Shown in pieces: positions 1 through 7,593 of a DNA stretch of 51,951 bases. The notes under the pieces are model-generated. The model did not search any database, was not told the origin of the DNA, and saw only the letters and a program-made list of their open reading frames with translations. Within the stretch, counting starts at the first letter, position 1, and every line of letters starts with the position of its first letter. The stretch comes from an uncultured Psychrobacter sp. (GTDB lineage Bacteria > Pseudomonadota > Gammaproteobacteria > Pseudomonadales > Moraxellaceae): the NCBI RefSeq assembly GCF_947495825.1, contig NZ_CANMAH010000014.1, positions 1-51,951 of the forward strand. The letters are read 5' to 3'. The position numbers and the translations under genes are program-made.

Positions 1-77
1 TAACACCAAGCGAGAAAGAGAGACTTTATTTCAACAAAAACCTCTTAAGTACTGTCTAAAAATATTTGACCACTACA
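1..77 (+). mobile_element. Right end of an IS3-like insertion sequence (partial)
   Basis: Positions 3-59 read as the last 18 codons of an open frame (ending NKNLLSTV then TAA) that looks like the C-terminus of a transposase. It runs into a terminal repeat whose outer tip, read on the minus strand from 77, begins TGTAGTGGTCAA. A related sequence with 17 of 21 matching bases lies at 50519-50543, which supports calling this an IS terminus. The rest of the element is outside the window, so family assignment (IS3-like, TG tip) is an inference. Confidence 0.6.
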
Positions 78-621
78 TTTTGGTATAAAAGCTCGTAAAC
101 ATGTACCTGTTGTTGGGCCTGGTTCGATAGGTAAAGATCCAGATAACTATGACAAAATATTCATCAAAGTGAAAGTAAAGAGTGGTTCTTTCAAAGATTT
201 TAAATTAGTTGTAGTAGGAGAACAGCAACCCTTATCGTCTAAGTCTGGCACTTTTAATGAAGGTGATATTGTTATTTTAGAGTGGGATGGCTTTATTGGC
301 GACATTTATGCTACTAGAGCTTTATTAGCTGGTGTAGATCTAAAAGTATATGCTACAGACTTAAACAGCGATGCTACAACTAGTGAGACTAAAAAGGTCG
401 TATTTAAGTTTAAAAACAAAGATTGGATAGATATCAACATCGATAGAAAATCAAGAGAAATAGTTGTAAGTATAAGAGTGAGCGTTTCCGAATTAGATTG
501 GAAGGTAATGGGTACTAAAGTAGTTGATAGTAAATCCTTACAAGAGGACGGACCTTTAATACGACAGAGTGATATTTCTAAGCACTTGACCAATAGTGAG
601 GTCGAGAGCTTAGTTAAATAA
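78..621 (+). pseudogene. 5'-truncated gene, candidate secreted-effector component
   Basis: The frame is open from the IS boundary to the TAA at 619-621 and has no good start near the IS. The first possible start is GTG at 169, without a clear ribosome binding site. The remaining 180 or so codons begin near HFGIKARKHVPVVGPG and encode a soluble, charged, beta-rich sequence with an EWDGF segment. I recognise no domain. It lies 3 bp upstream of a metallopeptidase gene and in the same direction. It may be the end of a larger delivery or effector protein cut by the IS insertion; that link rests on context only. An intact 150-residue protein from GTG 169 is the alternative. Confidence 0.5.
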
Positions 622-624
622 AGT

Positions 625-1155
625 ATGAGTCGCTATTGGAGCCGTCATCACAATACGATAAATAGTAAACCACTTGATATAGATATTAAAGGAAATAAGT
701 ATCAAGTATTTACTAAGTGTAAGATCACTGATAGCAATAGCATGCCAAAAGTAGACGTCACTTTTAATACCAATAGAGAGCCAGCACGGTCTAGAAACTG
801 GGAGGCTTCAAGAATCGTTTATTATAATGTTGGACATCTACTATTTGAAGATGGGCAAGGTAATAAAAAATGGGGTTACAGAGACAAGAGTAGGGCTAAT
901 GAAGTTTTCAAAAGGGTATTTGCACATGAAGTAGGTCATGATTTATTACTGGGTAATGGGGGACATAGTTACTCTAAGACTCACAAAGGCTCATCTCATA
1001 TTTGGCAGTCTCCCAATGGTAATCATAGTTTCACAGGAAGTGAATATGATTTAATGAAGTATGCTAATCAAAATCCACCTGATTTTTACGATAAAGTAGT
1101 AGCAAGCGAGGACGATGTGCGTGGTTTATTAGCGATAGCAAAGCTTACCCTATAA
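625..1155 (+). CDS. Putative zinc metallopeptidase (effector-like, HEVGH)
   Basis: A 176-residue protein with the zincin motif AHEVGH near residues 99-104 and a following GGHSYSKTH segment that could give the third zinc ligand. A DLMKYA segment downstream resembles the Met-turn of metzincin-like enzymes. There is no signal peptide. It begins 3 bp after the truncated gene and is followed within 16 bp by two lipoprotein genes. This arrangement, a small peptidase without its own export signal next to outer-envelope lipoproteins, recalls the metallopeptidase domain of VgrG2b and its lipoprotein immunity partner in Pseudomonas aeruginosa. The zinc motif is seen; the antibacterial role is inferred. 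Codon use is AT-rich, unlike the pilus and pot genes. Confidence 0.65.
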   Translation: MSRYWSRHHNTINSKPLDIDIKGNKYQVFTKCKITDSNSMPKVDVTFNTNREPARSRNWEASRIVYYNVGHLLFEDGQGNKKWGYRDKSRANEVFKRVFAHEVGHDLLLGNGGHSYSKTHKGSSHIWQSPNGNHSFTGSEYDLMKYANQNPPDFYDKVVASEDDVRGLLAIAKLTL

Positions 1156-1170
1156 GAAGGTATATTGTTT

Positions 1171-1722
1171 ATGAGCATATCTAGAAGACTCAATTGGTTA
1201 ATTATTGGTACATTTTTTTCTTTAGGCCTCTTAAGTTGTTCATCGGAAGAACCTGTTACGTATGGTTATGCTTCCCCAGTTATTACTGGTCAAGTATTAG
1301 ATAAGATAACGAATAAACCTATAAATAACGTATCTATTTCACAAATTAGTGAAGATGGCACAATGACTGATGATAATGGTTACTTTAGACTTCCTGCATA
1401 TAAAGACTCTTACACTCCATCTGATAATGGTAGAGGACTAAACTTAATGAGTGAAGGCGCGTTCCGCTTATACAAAGAAGGTTATGTAAGAAAACGCTTT
1501 TGGAATTCTGGACTAAAGTTCTTAGAAGTTAAGTATACCGAGGAAGTTCCTTATCATATTCATTTGGGCAAGGTTTTTTTAGAGCCACTACCAGAGGGTG
1601 TTGGTATTAATGATGTTGAAGATGATGTCGTTGAGAAGATGACGTTTTGTAAAACTGATGAATCTCAAAAAGAAGTCAACTGTATGCCACTACCAGACGG
1701 GGTTGATTATGACACTCTATAG
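1171..1722 (+). CDS. Lipoprotein with carboxypeptidase-regulatory-like fold, putative immunity protein 1
   Basis: A 183-residue lipoprotein. The start ATG at 1171 is preferred over TTG at 1165 because AAGAAGG lies 10 bp upstream. The N-terminus has two arginines, a hydrophobic stretch and a lipobox LLSC with the cysteine at residue 23. After it, residues 33-60 or so (TGQVLDKITNKPINNVSI, then a DDNGYFRLP turn) match the pattern of carboxypeptidase-regulatory-like or transthyretin-like beta domains. The C-terminus carries FCKTDESQKEVNC, which recurs in the next gene. The two genes overlap by 14 bp and are paralogs. A periplasm-facing immunity role against the upstream peptidase is inferred from position. 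Confidence 0.65.
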   Translation: MSISRRLNWLIIGTFFSLGLLSCSSEEPVTYGYASPVITGQVLDKITNKPINNVSISQISEDGTMTDDNGYFRLPAYKDSYTPSDNGRGLNLMSEGAFRLYKEGYVRKRFWNSGLKFLEVKYTEEVPYHIHLGKVFLEPLPEGVGINDVEDDVVEKMTFCKTDESQKEVNCMPLPDGVDYDTL

Positions 1723-2278
1723 ACAAATTATCGTTATTATCGGATTAACGATGTCTTTAAGCGCTTGCTTGACACCTGTGATTACAGATTACTACGTCAC
1801 TCCAGCCTTGTCAGGTCAGCTACTAGATAGTGAAACCAAGCACCCTATCGTCAATATGAATGTCTATTTAACGGATGAATTTCAGACAAATTCTGACAGC
1901 GAAGGTAAGTTTAATTTGCCAGCTATGGTTGTATCAGACGATATGAATAAGAGGCGAAGTAAAGATAATCTTATGCAAATTTATCAGTATGCTGATGTTA
2001 TGATTGAAGGCGACGGATATCAACGCCTATTGCTTAATATAGATGGTATAGCCTTGCCAACGCCAACATTTGATACAAACAATCCAGTATCTATAGATAT
2101 GGGTAGAGTTTATCTCACACCGTTAGCAGAGGGTGAGCATGTCTATGATAGCGTTTATCAATATGTTGAAACGATAACATACTGCAAACCTAATGAGTCA
2201 CAAAAGAAAGTCAATTGCATACCCGTACCAGAAGGCAAAACCTACGAGCAAGCGAGTCCAAATCAGCTGGCTCAATAA
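1709..2278 (+). CDS. Paralogous lipoprotein, putative immunity protein 2
   Basis: A 189-residue lipoprotein starting at ATG 1709, inside the end of the previous gene (14 bp overlap, likely translational coupling). A longer frame from 1658 would place the signal peptide internally, so it is rejected. The lipobox is LSAC with cysteine 20. It shares with its neighbour the layout of a PV(I)T opening, SGQLLDSETKHPIVNMNV, an NSDSEGKFNLP turn and the tail YCKPNESQKKVNC, so the pair arose by tandem duplication. The copies have diverged widely outside these blocks. The gene converges on the spermidine-synthase-like gene 40 bp away. Confidence 0.65.
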   Translation: MTLYRQIIVIIGLTMSLSACLTPVITDYYVTPALSGQLLDSETKHPIVNMNVYLTDEFQTNSDSEGKFNLPAMVVSDDMNKRRSKDNLMQIYQYADVMIEGDGYQRLLLNIDGIALPTPTFDTNNPVSIDMGRVYLTPLAEGEHVYDSVYQYVETITYCKPNESQKKVNCIPVPEGKTYEQASPNQLAQ

Positions 2279-2318
2279 ATAGTTTTTAATGAGAGTTTGT
2301 TGGTTTTTCATCCGCCAT

Positions 2319-3806
2319 CTACAACCTTTCAATCGCCCGATAATAATACCTATCCAACCTAGGCAAATCATCGGTATGCACGGGTTGCTGCGCATTATAA
2401 AATCCAGCTTGAGCCAGCTTTTGGCTACCGGGACAGGCAAAATTACATAGCATGATATTTTGTAGATTGACACTGTCGTATTTGGTCAGCACGTAGGCGG
2501 TATCTCCAAATACTTCTTGCCAATTTTTGAGAATGGTTTGGGTATAGCCATGCTCCTTTCGTGGTATGCCGATGATGTTTGCCATGATATCGTTGCTGTT
2601 GGCTTTGAACTGTGTCAATGCTTCAAGCGTGTACAAATTACTCGCAACATGTTGACCTTGAAAGGCATCAATGAGCATAAAATCATAACGAGCTTGTTTA
2701 TTTCGGGTCAAATAGCCTCGAGCATCATCACCTATAAACTCAATATTTGCCGCGATGGGTGCTTTTAAAAAGTGTTTTTCGATAATCTTTGGCAAGTCTT
2801 TGTCAATGTCGATAACGGTAAGCGCCATTTCAGGGTTGTAATGTGCCACTTCACTTGGTGTACCCATACCTGCACCGCCTAAAAACACCAAGGTGTCGGG
2901 CTTGGTTTGTCCAATGGCTTCTACGGCAATCTCACCATACCAATGGCAGTTTTTTTGAGTGGCGTATACCCAGCAGCTACTCGTCGACTGTCCTGGCTTG
3001 TCAGTGATAGTGACCGCCAAGTCTCGACCCGCCAGCGTATCTTTGATAAACCAAGCCCCTGTCGCGGTTTGATAGCCAGTATCCACTCTGTTCATCATAA
3101 TAAACGCCACCGTCATGACGAGTGCCGAAGTAAACAGCAAATAGTTGGTGACATGAGCAGACGATTTGATAGGCTCGTCGCTCTCTATTTGGATGGCAAG
3201 CTTGGTACAGAGCCAGGCACTAAATGCCAATGATGCTATAAATAGCGCCAAGCTACTCATAAGCCCTATATAAGGCAACAAAAAAATCGGCGTCACGGTT
3301 GAGCCAAGCACGCTACCTACTGTGGTAATCGCTACCATCGTGCCAGCATTTTTGCCCGCATCAACACCGTCGTGATTTTTATATTTCAATGATAAAAACT
3401 GCGTAATAAGAGGAATGGCAGTCGAGCCAAACGCTAGCCCTACCCCGAACAGCAACCCAACACCGATGGCGGCGATGATAGGGCTGTCGGTACTGGATGT
3501 CATGGCTGCCAGTAGCGGCAACTGAATAATACAGGCGATGGCATGAGAGATGGCGGACAATGACAACACGTATCCGGCCTGCAATAGTGCTTGCCTTGGG
3601 GTTCGCGCCGCTTGCGATAAGCGCCCGCCATACCAATAGCCGACCGCGATGGCGATCAGTACCATCGCTAATATCACCCCAGTGATCGAGATGGAGGAGC
3701 CGATATAAGTCGCTGATATACGAATGGCATAAATCTCGATACCAAGACCAGCAAAGCCTTCAAGTAGTGCAATGACCAAGCATATCATTAGGACTTTTTT
3801 TTGCAT
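2319..3806 (-). CDS. Membrane-anchored spermidine synthase-like protein
   Basis: A 495-residue protein with about seven hydrophobic helices in the first 220 residues and a C-terminal Rossmann methyltransferase-like domain of the polyamine synthase type. The latter has VFLGGAGMGTPSEVAHY (nucleotide-binding loop), TVIDIDKDLPKI (acidic residue binding the ribose) and DFMLIDAFQG (catalytic-region loop). Proteins of this architecture are annotated as fused MFS/spermidine synthase. Whether it makes spermidine is uncertain, since the usual GGGDGG loop is altered to GGAGMG. No strong ribosome binding site is visible before the ATG. It stands alone, convergent with the lipoprotein pair. Confidence 0.75.
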   Translation of the reverse strand: MQKKVLMICLVIALLEGFAGLGIEIYAIRISATYIGSSISITGVILAMVLIAIAVGYWYGGRLSQAARTPRQALLQAGYVLSLSAISHAIACIIQLPLLAAMTSSTDSPIIAAIGVGLLFGVGLAFGSTAIPLITQFLSLKYKNHDGVDAGKNAGTMVAITTVGSVLGSTVTPIFLLPYIGLMSSLALFIASLAFSAWLCTKLAIQIESDEPIKSSAHVTNYLLFTSALVMTVAFIMMNRVDTGYQTATGAWFIKDTLAGRDLAVTITDKPGQSTSSCWVYATQKNCHWYGEIAVEAIGQTKPDTLVFLGGAGMGTPSEVAHYNPEMALTVIDIDKDLPKIIEKHFLKAPIAANIEFIGDDARGYLTRNKQARYDFMLIDAFQGQHVASNLYTLEALTQFKANSNDIMANIIGIPRKEHGYTQTILKNWQEVFGDTAYVLTKYDSVNLQNIMLCNFACPGSQKLAQAGFYNAQQPVHTDDLPRLDRYYYRAIERL

Positions 3807-4124
3807 AAATCTGACTCGTTATAGGTGTGAGCGTATATGCGAGGATTTTACACTATTCTTATTATTAGATGGGATGGTAGCTGTGGTTGATTATCTATGA
3901 TGATTTATAAATAAAAAAAGCGAAATGTGAGGTTTAGCTTTTTGAAGTAAGGCATATGAGTTAAGAAAGATCAATTTAAATAGTCTTTATTATCATAACG
4001 ACCAGATGAAGTGATACTTTAACAATGTCTAAAACGCATTCTATTTGTTGATAAATGGGCTAACGTAGTAAGTAAGATTCAGTATCTTGAAAAATAGCTA
4101 ACTAACGAGCCTTTGTATTATTCA
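3807..4124. other. Intergenic stretch without a recognisable gene
   Basis: About 318 bp of AT-rich DNA between the start of the spermidine-synthase-like gene and the terminator of tfpX. It must hold the promoter of the former on the minus strand, but I see no convincing -35/-10 pair, no RNA gene and no coding frame. Confidence 0.5.
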
Positions 4125-4165
4125 AAAAAAACCACCTAATGGCATGTGTTGTTAGGTGGTTTTTT
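4125..4165 (-). terminator. Rho-independent terminator after tfpX
   Basis: The arms AACCACCTAA and TTAGGTGGTT enclose a loop of about 12 bases. On the minus strand the hairpin is followed by a run of T. It lies 13 bp past the tfpX stop codon. Confidence 0.85.
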
Positions 4166-4178
4166 AGTAATTACAGTA

Positions 4179-4967
4179 TTATAAAGTGGATGTCAGTACC
4201 ATATTCATTTGCTCTTCTGTCCAAGGACGCAGATCGACAATATCAAGTGGAATTCCTTTTTCATCAATAAACACAACCATGTGCTGCTGTTGACCCCATA
4301 GTGGCAACCAACCTGCTACGTTTGGATTCAAACTAACGTATTTATCAATCTCTGCTTTACTATTAGCAGCTTCTAATTCGATTAAATCGTAAGCTTTGGC
4401 TTCTATCTCAGCATAGGCTTGTTCGATTGGATAGTATAAAGCAGGCTGATGCGCTATCTTAGCACCTAATTTATTGCCAAATTTTAAGTCTTTAATTTGT
4501 TGAAACGTACCTGTAGGCTTGGCGGCGACCCATTTAGGTCCACTCCAAGAAAAACGAGTGTATTGTTCAGGAGCGTTCTCTAAATAACTTTTTTCTATAT
4601 CATTGAGTTTGACGGTCTCAAACCTATTATTGTAAAACGTCAGCCACACAGGCCTTGCTTGCGATAGGCTGTAAATACCATAGGAAAGTGCTGCTATCTG
4701 AATAATCGCAATCGTAGCTAAGTCAAACACTAATGATTTTTTGTTTTTTTTATATACTATCAGGGTCAATAAAGGTCCAATGATTAAGTCTACAAAGAAT
4801 ACAATAGCAAATATGGCAAATACACCAGTCGCTTCGGCCAATGGTACAGGATACCAAAACTTAAACAATAAAATCGCTAAAGCACCCGCTATAAGGAAGC
4901 TCAAAGACAGGTGAATAGCAGCGGCTTTAAAGGAATCTGCCCAAATACGGATGGGTTGTGGTGACAT
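4179..4967 (-). CDS. TfpX/TfpZ family type IV pilin accessory protein
   Basis: A 262-residue inner-membrane protein. Three hydrophobic helices lie at about residues 17-38, 45-70 and 80-103, and a soluble C-terminal domain of about 155 residues follows, presumably periplasmic. The arrangement directly downstream of a major pilin matches the TfpX/TfpZ accessory proteins of Acinetobacter, Moraxella and Pseudomonas, which are needed for assembly of particular pilin types (family knowledge). The start ATG has AGGAAG about 8 bp upstream. It ends at a strong terminator, so it closes the pilin cluster. Which of the two adjacent pilins it serves cannot be read from sequence. Confidence 0.8.
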   Translation of the reverse strand: MSPQPIRIWADSFKAAAIHLSLSFLIAGALAILLFKFWYPVPLAEATGVFAIFAIVFFVDLIIGPLLTLIVYKKNKKSLVFDLATIAIIQIAALSYGIYSLSQARPVWLTFYNNRFETVKLNDIEKSYLENAPEQYTRFSWSGPKWVAAKPTGTFQQIKDLKFGNKLGAKIAHQPALYYPIEQAYAEIEAKAYDLIELEAANSKAEIDKYVSLNPNVAGWLPLWGQQQHMVVFIDEKGIPLDIVDLRPWTEEQMNMVLTSTL

Positions 4968-5036
4968 CTAAATAGCTTCCTAATGGTATATAAACATGAG
5001 CAAAATATAGTTACTGGTAAGATGATAATATAAGCA

Positions 5037-5450
5037 TTAGCATAGACCAGCAGCGATACACGTACCGCCTGCTTTCCAAGTCAACGTATCGTTATTTGCA
5101 TTTGGCAATAGTGTATAGGTCGCACTATCTACGCTAGCTTCACCAGTGGCAGTCACTAGTGCTGTCACAGGAGTAATACTAATTGAGTTGACATTATTAG
5201 CATTGGTCACGCCTGACGCATTAATACTGACTTTAGCGATACTGTCGCAGTTGGTCAATGTGTGATTTCCTCTACCTTGATAACAGGCTTCAATATTACT
5301 TTTTACTGTAGCAGCAGCCAATATAACTTCGGTAAATTTAGCTTTTTTGGTATAGGCTTGATACGATGGCAAAGCAATAGCAGCCAAAATACCTATGATA
5401 GCGATAACAATCATTAGCTCTATCAAGGTAAATCCTTTCTGAGTATTCAT
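5037..5450 (-). CDS. pilA: Type IV major pilin (PilA-like), copy 1
   Basis: A 137-residue prepilin with leader MNTQKG cut before F7 of [20 protein letters not shown], including the conserved Glu at mature position 5. The C-terminus carries a cysteine pair (CIAAGLC region) as in the D-loop of group IVa pilins, plus an internal pair near CYQGRG and NCDS. The start at 5450 is chosen because GAGGAAA lies 7 bp upstream; a longer frame to 5525 would run through the upstream hairpin. It follows a second pilin in the same direction, from which it is separated by a terminator-like hairpin, so it may be expressed by read-through or from its own promoter. Confidence 0.88.
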   Translation of the reverse strand: MNTQKGFTLIELMIVIAIIGILAAIALPSYQAYTKKAKFTEVILAAATVKSNIEACYQGRGNHTLTNCDSIAKVSINASGVTNANNVNSISITPVTALVTATGEASVDSATYTLLPNANNDTLTWKAGGTCIAAGLC

Positions 5451-5496
5451 AGATATTTCCTCATAGCTGTTTTGATAATCATCAATATATTTCAGA

Positions 5497-5532
5497 CAAA
5501 AAACAGCCCTGCTATGTCTTAGCATGCAGGGC
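5497..5532 (-). terminator. Terminator or attenuator between the two pilin genes
   Basis: GCCCTGC (minus strand) pairs with GCAGGGC, and the stem continues inward with ATG/CAT past one bulged base. On the minus strand it is followed by TGTTTTTTG. It sits between pilin copy 2 (upstream) and copy 1 (downstream), so it probably makes the upstream pilin transcript far more abundant than read-through into the second pilin. Confidence 0.75.
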
Positions 5533-5582
5533 CATTTTTGATGTAGCTATAATCATACTAAACTGAAAATACAGTTTTTAGT

Positions 5583-6029
5583 CTAGCATAAGCCAGTAGC
5601 AACACAGGATCCAGTTTGTGCCCAAGTTAATGAACTATTGCTTTCACTAGGTGTAAGAATATAAGTTTCACCTTTAGTATCATTATCACCATCTAGAGTT
5701 GCTACACTAGTTGCAGTAACTGTAGCAGTATCGGTAGCTCCCGCAGTAATATCAACCTTAGCTACTTGTTCACCAGCAGAAGCCTGATCGGAGGTTCCAC
5801 CAATTTCAGCATAGGTGTCACAATTTTCCAAGTCACCTTCACCGCGAGTCTGATAACAAACATCAATAGCACCTTTAACAGAAGATGCTGCTAAGACTAC
5901 CTCTGAGAAGCGAGCTTTTTTAGTATAAGTTTGATAAGCGGGAATAGCGATCGCCGCCAAGATACCGATGATCGCGATAACAATCATTAGCTCGATTAGG
6001 GTAAAACCTTTTTGTGTAGTAGCGTTCAT
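5583..6029 (-). CDS. pilA: Type IV major pilin (PilA-like), copy 2
   Basis: A 148-residue prepilin with leader MNATTQKG, then [20 protein letters not shown] with Glu5. The N-terminal 50 residues are almost the same as in copy 1, while the globular part differs and carries an extra acidic Thr/Ala-rich segment. The terminal SCVATGLC gives the disulfide-bounded region. The start ATG at 6029 has AAGGAG 6 bp upstream. It is the first gene behind a near-consensus sigma-54 promoter, the usual PilSR-controlled arrangement, so it is the better candidate for the major subunit. A terminator follows directly, before copy 1. Confidence 0.88.
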   Translation of the reverse strand: MNATTQKGFTLIELMIVIAIIGILAAIAIPAYQTYTKKARFSEVVLAASSVKGAIDVCYQTRGEGDLENCDTYAEIGGTSDQASAGEQVAKVDITAGATDTATVTATSVATLDGDNDTKGETYILTPSESNSSLTWAQTGSCVATGLC

Positions 6030-6161
6030 AAGAACTCCTTTAGATAATAGGTTGACAGCGTCGCCATATATTGGTTGGGCGTAGATACCTGCCGTCAGTG
6101 ATATAAAATGCACGCTACCATATAGCGCATGCTGTCTTAATATGACTCTTAACAGGAATGT

Positions 6162-6177
6162 TGCAGGTACTGTGCCA
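6162..6177 (-). promoter_or_regulatory. Sigma-54 (RpoN) promoter of the pilin gene
   Basis: The minus strand reads TGGCACAGTACCTGCA. It matches the -24/-12 consensus TGGCAC-N5-TTGCA at every defined position but one (C for the first T of TTGC), with exact GG-to-GC spacing. It lies about 133 bp upstream of the pilin ATG. RpoN and PilR control of pilA is established in related gammaproteobacteria. Confidence 0.85.
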
Positions 6178-6565
6178 ACTTTTTGAAGGAGAGGGGTTGA
6201 GATTTAATTATTTTTCTCACATTTGGTGTGTCATTATCTGAGCTTAAGACAAGCGGTTTTATTTAACGATTAAACGGTAAAAACAACGTTAAATATTATT
6301 AGATTATAAAAACTACTTAAGATAGCTAACCGTTAAAAAACGAATGGTAAGCTAAATTGAAATAGGATTGATAGGTAAATTAGTATTAAGTAACGGTAAC
6401 AATTTTTGTCACCGTTTTTATCTCTATAATAATGTTACTAAATTGTTGCAGTAAATTGTCACTCTCCAAAAAAGGTAAGTTGGTCTAAATTGGAGAGATG
6501 ACATTTTGTGTCAGGAGGGTTTAATAGCGAGCGTATCAATTGTGGTATAAAGCCAGTGATAAGAT
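6178..6565. other. Upstream region of the pilin promoter, no gene
   Basis: About 388 bp of AT-rich DNA between the sigma-54 site and the end of the minor pilin operon. It is the likely place for an activator (PilR) binding site. A short hairpin with arms AACGGT and ACCGTT followed by T residues on the plus strand lies near 6393-6420. No coding frame or RNA gene is seen. Confidence 0.4.
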
Positions 6566-6994
6566 TTAATTCCACTCATCACCCGTGCCGCAGGTCGTCG
6601 CTCGACATTTGGTGTTTTGATAATTAAGGCTTAATACACCGTCATTAGCCATCTGAGTACCAGCTTTTGGCGTGGCGGTAATACGCCATTTGGCGGTAAG
6701 CGGATTGGGCGTAATAGCGATGGTATAAAGGGCATCGCCTTGCTTAGGATAGTCGCCAGCCAAATCTGTATTGACACCACTACTGATGGCATTATAGCTG
6801 CCTTGTGCCAACTTGCGACTTTGAATCTCGGAGGCAATGTTTTGCATCTCGGTCATCATGTCTCCGCGTTTGGTCTTGGTGGTATAGCCTTGATAACTAG
6901 GCAAAGCGATGGCTGCAAGTATGCCGATGATAGCGACGACGATCATCAGCTCAATCAGGGTAAAGCCTTTATTACTATCTTTTGTTTGCATCAC
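6566..6994 (-). CDS. pilE: Minor type IV pilin, PilE-like
   Basis: A 142-residue prepilin with leader ending NKG (Gly10), then [20 protein letters not shown] with Glu5. The mature part is short, with two cysteines near the C-terminus (TKCRATTC). It is the last gene of the minor pilin operon and overlaps the upstream pilin gene by 4 bp (ATGA-type). In Pseudomonas and Acinetobacter, PilE closes the fimU-pilVWXY1E operon and adapts the minor pilin complex to the major fibre. I prefer PilE over a third major pilin because of operon position and the shorter, different globular domain. Confidence 0.8.
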   Translation of the reverse strand: MMQTKDSNKGFTLIELMIVVAIIGILAAIALPSYQGYTTKTKRGDMMTEMQNIASEIQSRKLAQGSYNAISSGVNTDLAGDYPKQGDALYTIAITPNPLTAKWRITATPKAGTQMANDGVLSLNYQNTKCRATTCGTGDEWN

Positions 6995-7581
6995 CAGCTC
7001 TCCGAATAGCTACCACAATCACTAGAGGCGAGAGTGATACTACTGTCATTATTTTTAGTTTTGCATTGTATGCCGTTGCTACTTAAGAGGATTTTTTTGG
7101 CAGACGCATAGTCGCTATTAGGCACCGCCATCATCTTCCAAGAGCGACCAACAGCATTGCTTACATTGCCGCCCGTCTGCGTAGCGACTAGGCTTTTGGT
7201 CGTATCAGTCCCATCGACCAGACTGATCTTGTAGCGATAATTGGTCGCATTGCTGTCCTTTGGCAGATAGATGGTCGTGTTGTCAGATTCATCAAACCCA
7301 TAAGTCATCTCTCCGTTTGCATTGACGCTCTTTTTGGGAGTAAAGCCTTTATAAGTTAACGCCGAGGCTCGCCAGCGGTTCAGCTCTATTTCTAAGCGCT
7401 TCATTTGAGACTGTGTTTCAAGCTCGGCATTACGTATGACATATTGACGATAAGAAGGCACGGCAATCGCTGCTAAGACTCCGATAATCATGACCACAAT
7501 CATAAGCTCAATCAGAGTAAAGCCTTGATTATGAGCGCCTCGAGGAGCGCTATTATTGGGTAGGATATACTTATGATGCAT
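6991..7581 (-). CDS. Minor type IV pilin (PilE-type), second copy
   Basis: A 196-residue prepilin with a long leader of 20 residues ending HNQG, then [20 protein letters not shown]. After the helix come the basic/acidic segment [20 protein letters not shown] and a beta-rich globular domain with two cysteines near the end (IQCKTKN and SDCGSY). It starts 12 bp after pilY1 with AGGA upstream and overlaps the next pilin by 4 bp. Two PilE-type genes after pilY1 are common in Acinetobacter-like operons. It belongs to the initiation or priming complex at the pilus tip (family knowledge). Confidence 0.78.
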   Translation of the reverse strand: MHHKYILPNNSAPRGAHNQGFTLIELMIVVMIIGVLAAIAVPSYRQYVIRNAELETQSQMKRLEIELNRWRASALTYKGFTPKKSVNANGEMTYGFDESDNTTIYLPKDSNATNYRYKISLVDGTDTTKSLVATQTGGNVSNAVGRSWKMMAVPNSDYASAKKILLSSNGIQCKTKNNDSSITLASSDCGSYSESW

Positions 7582-7593
7582 AATCGTTTTATC

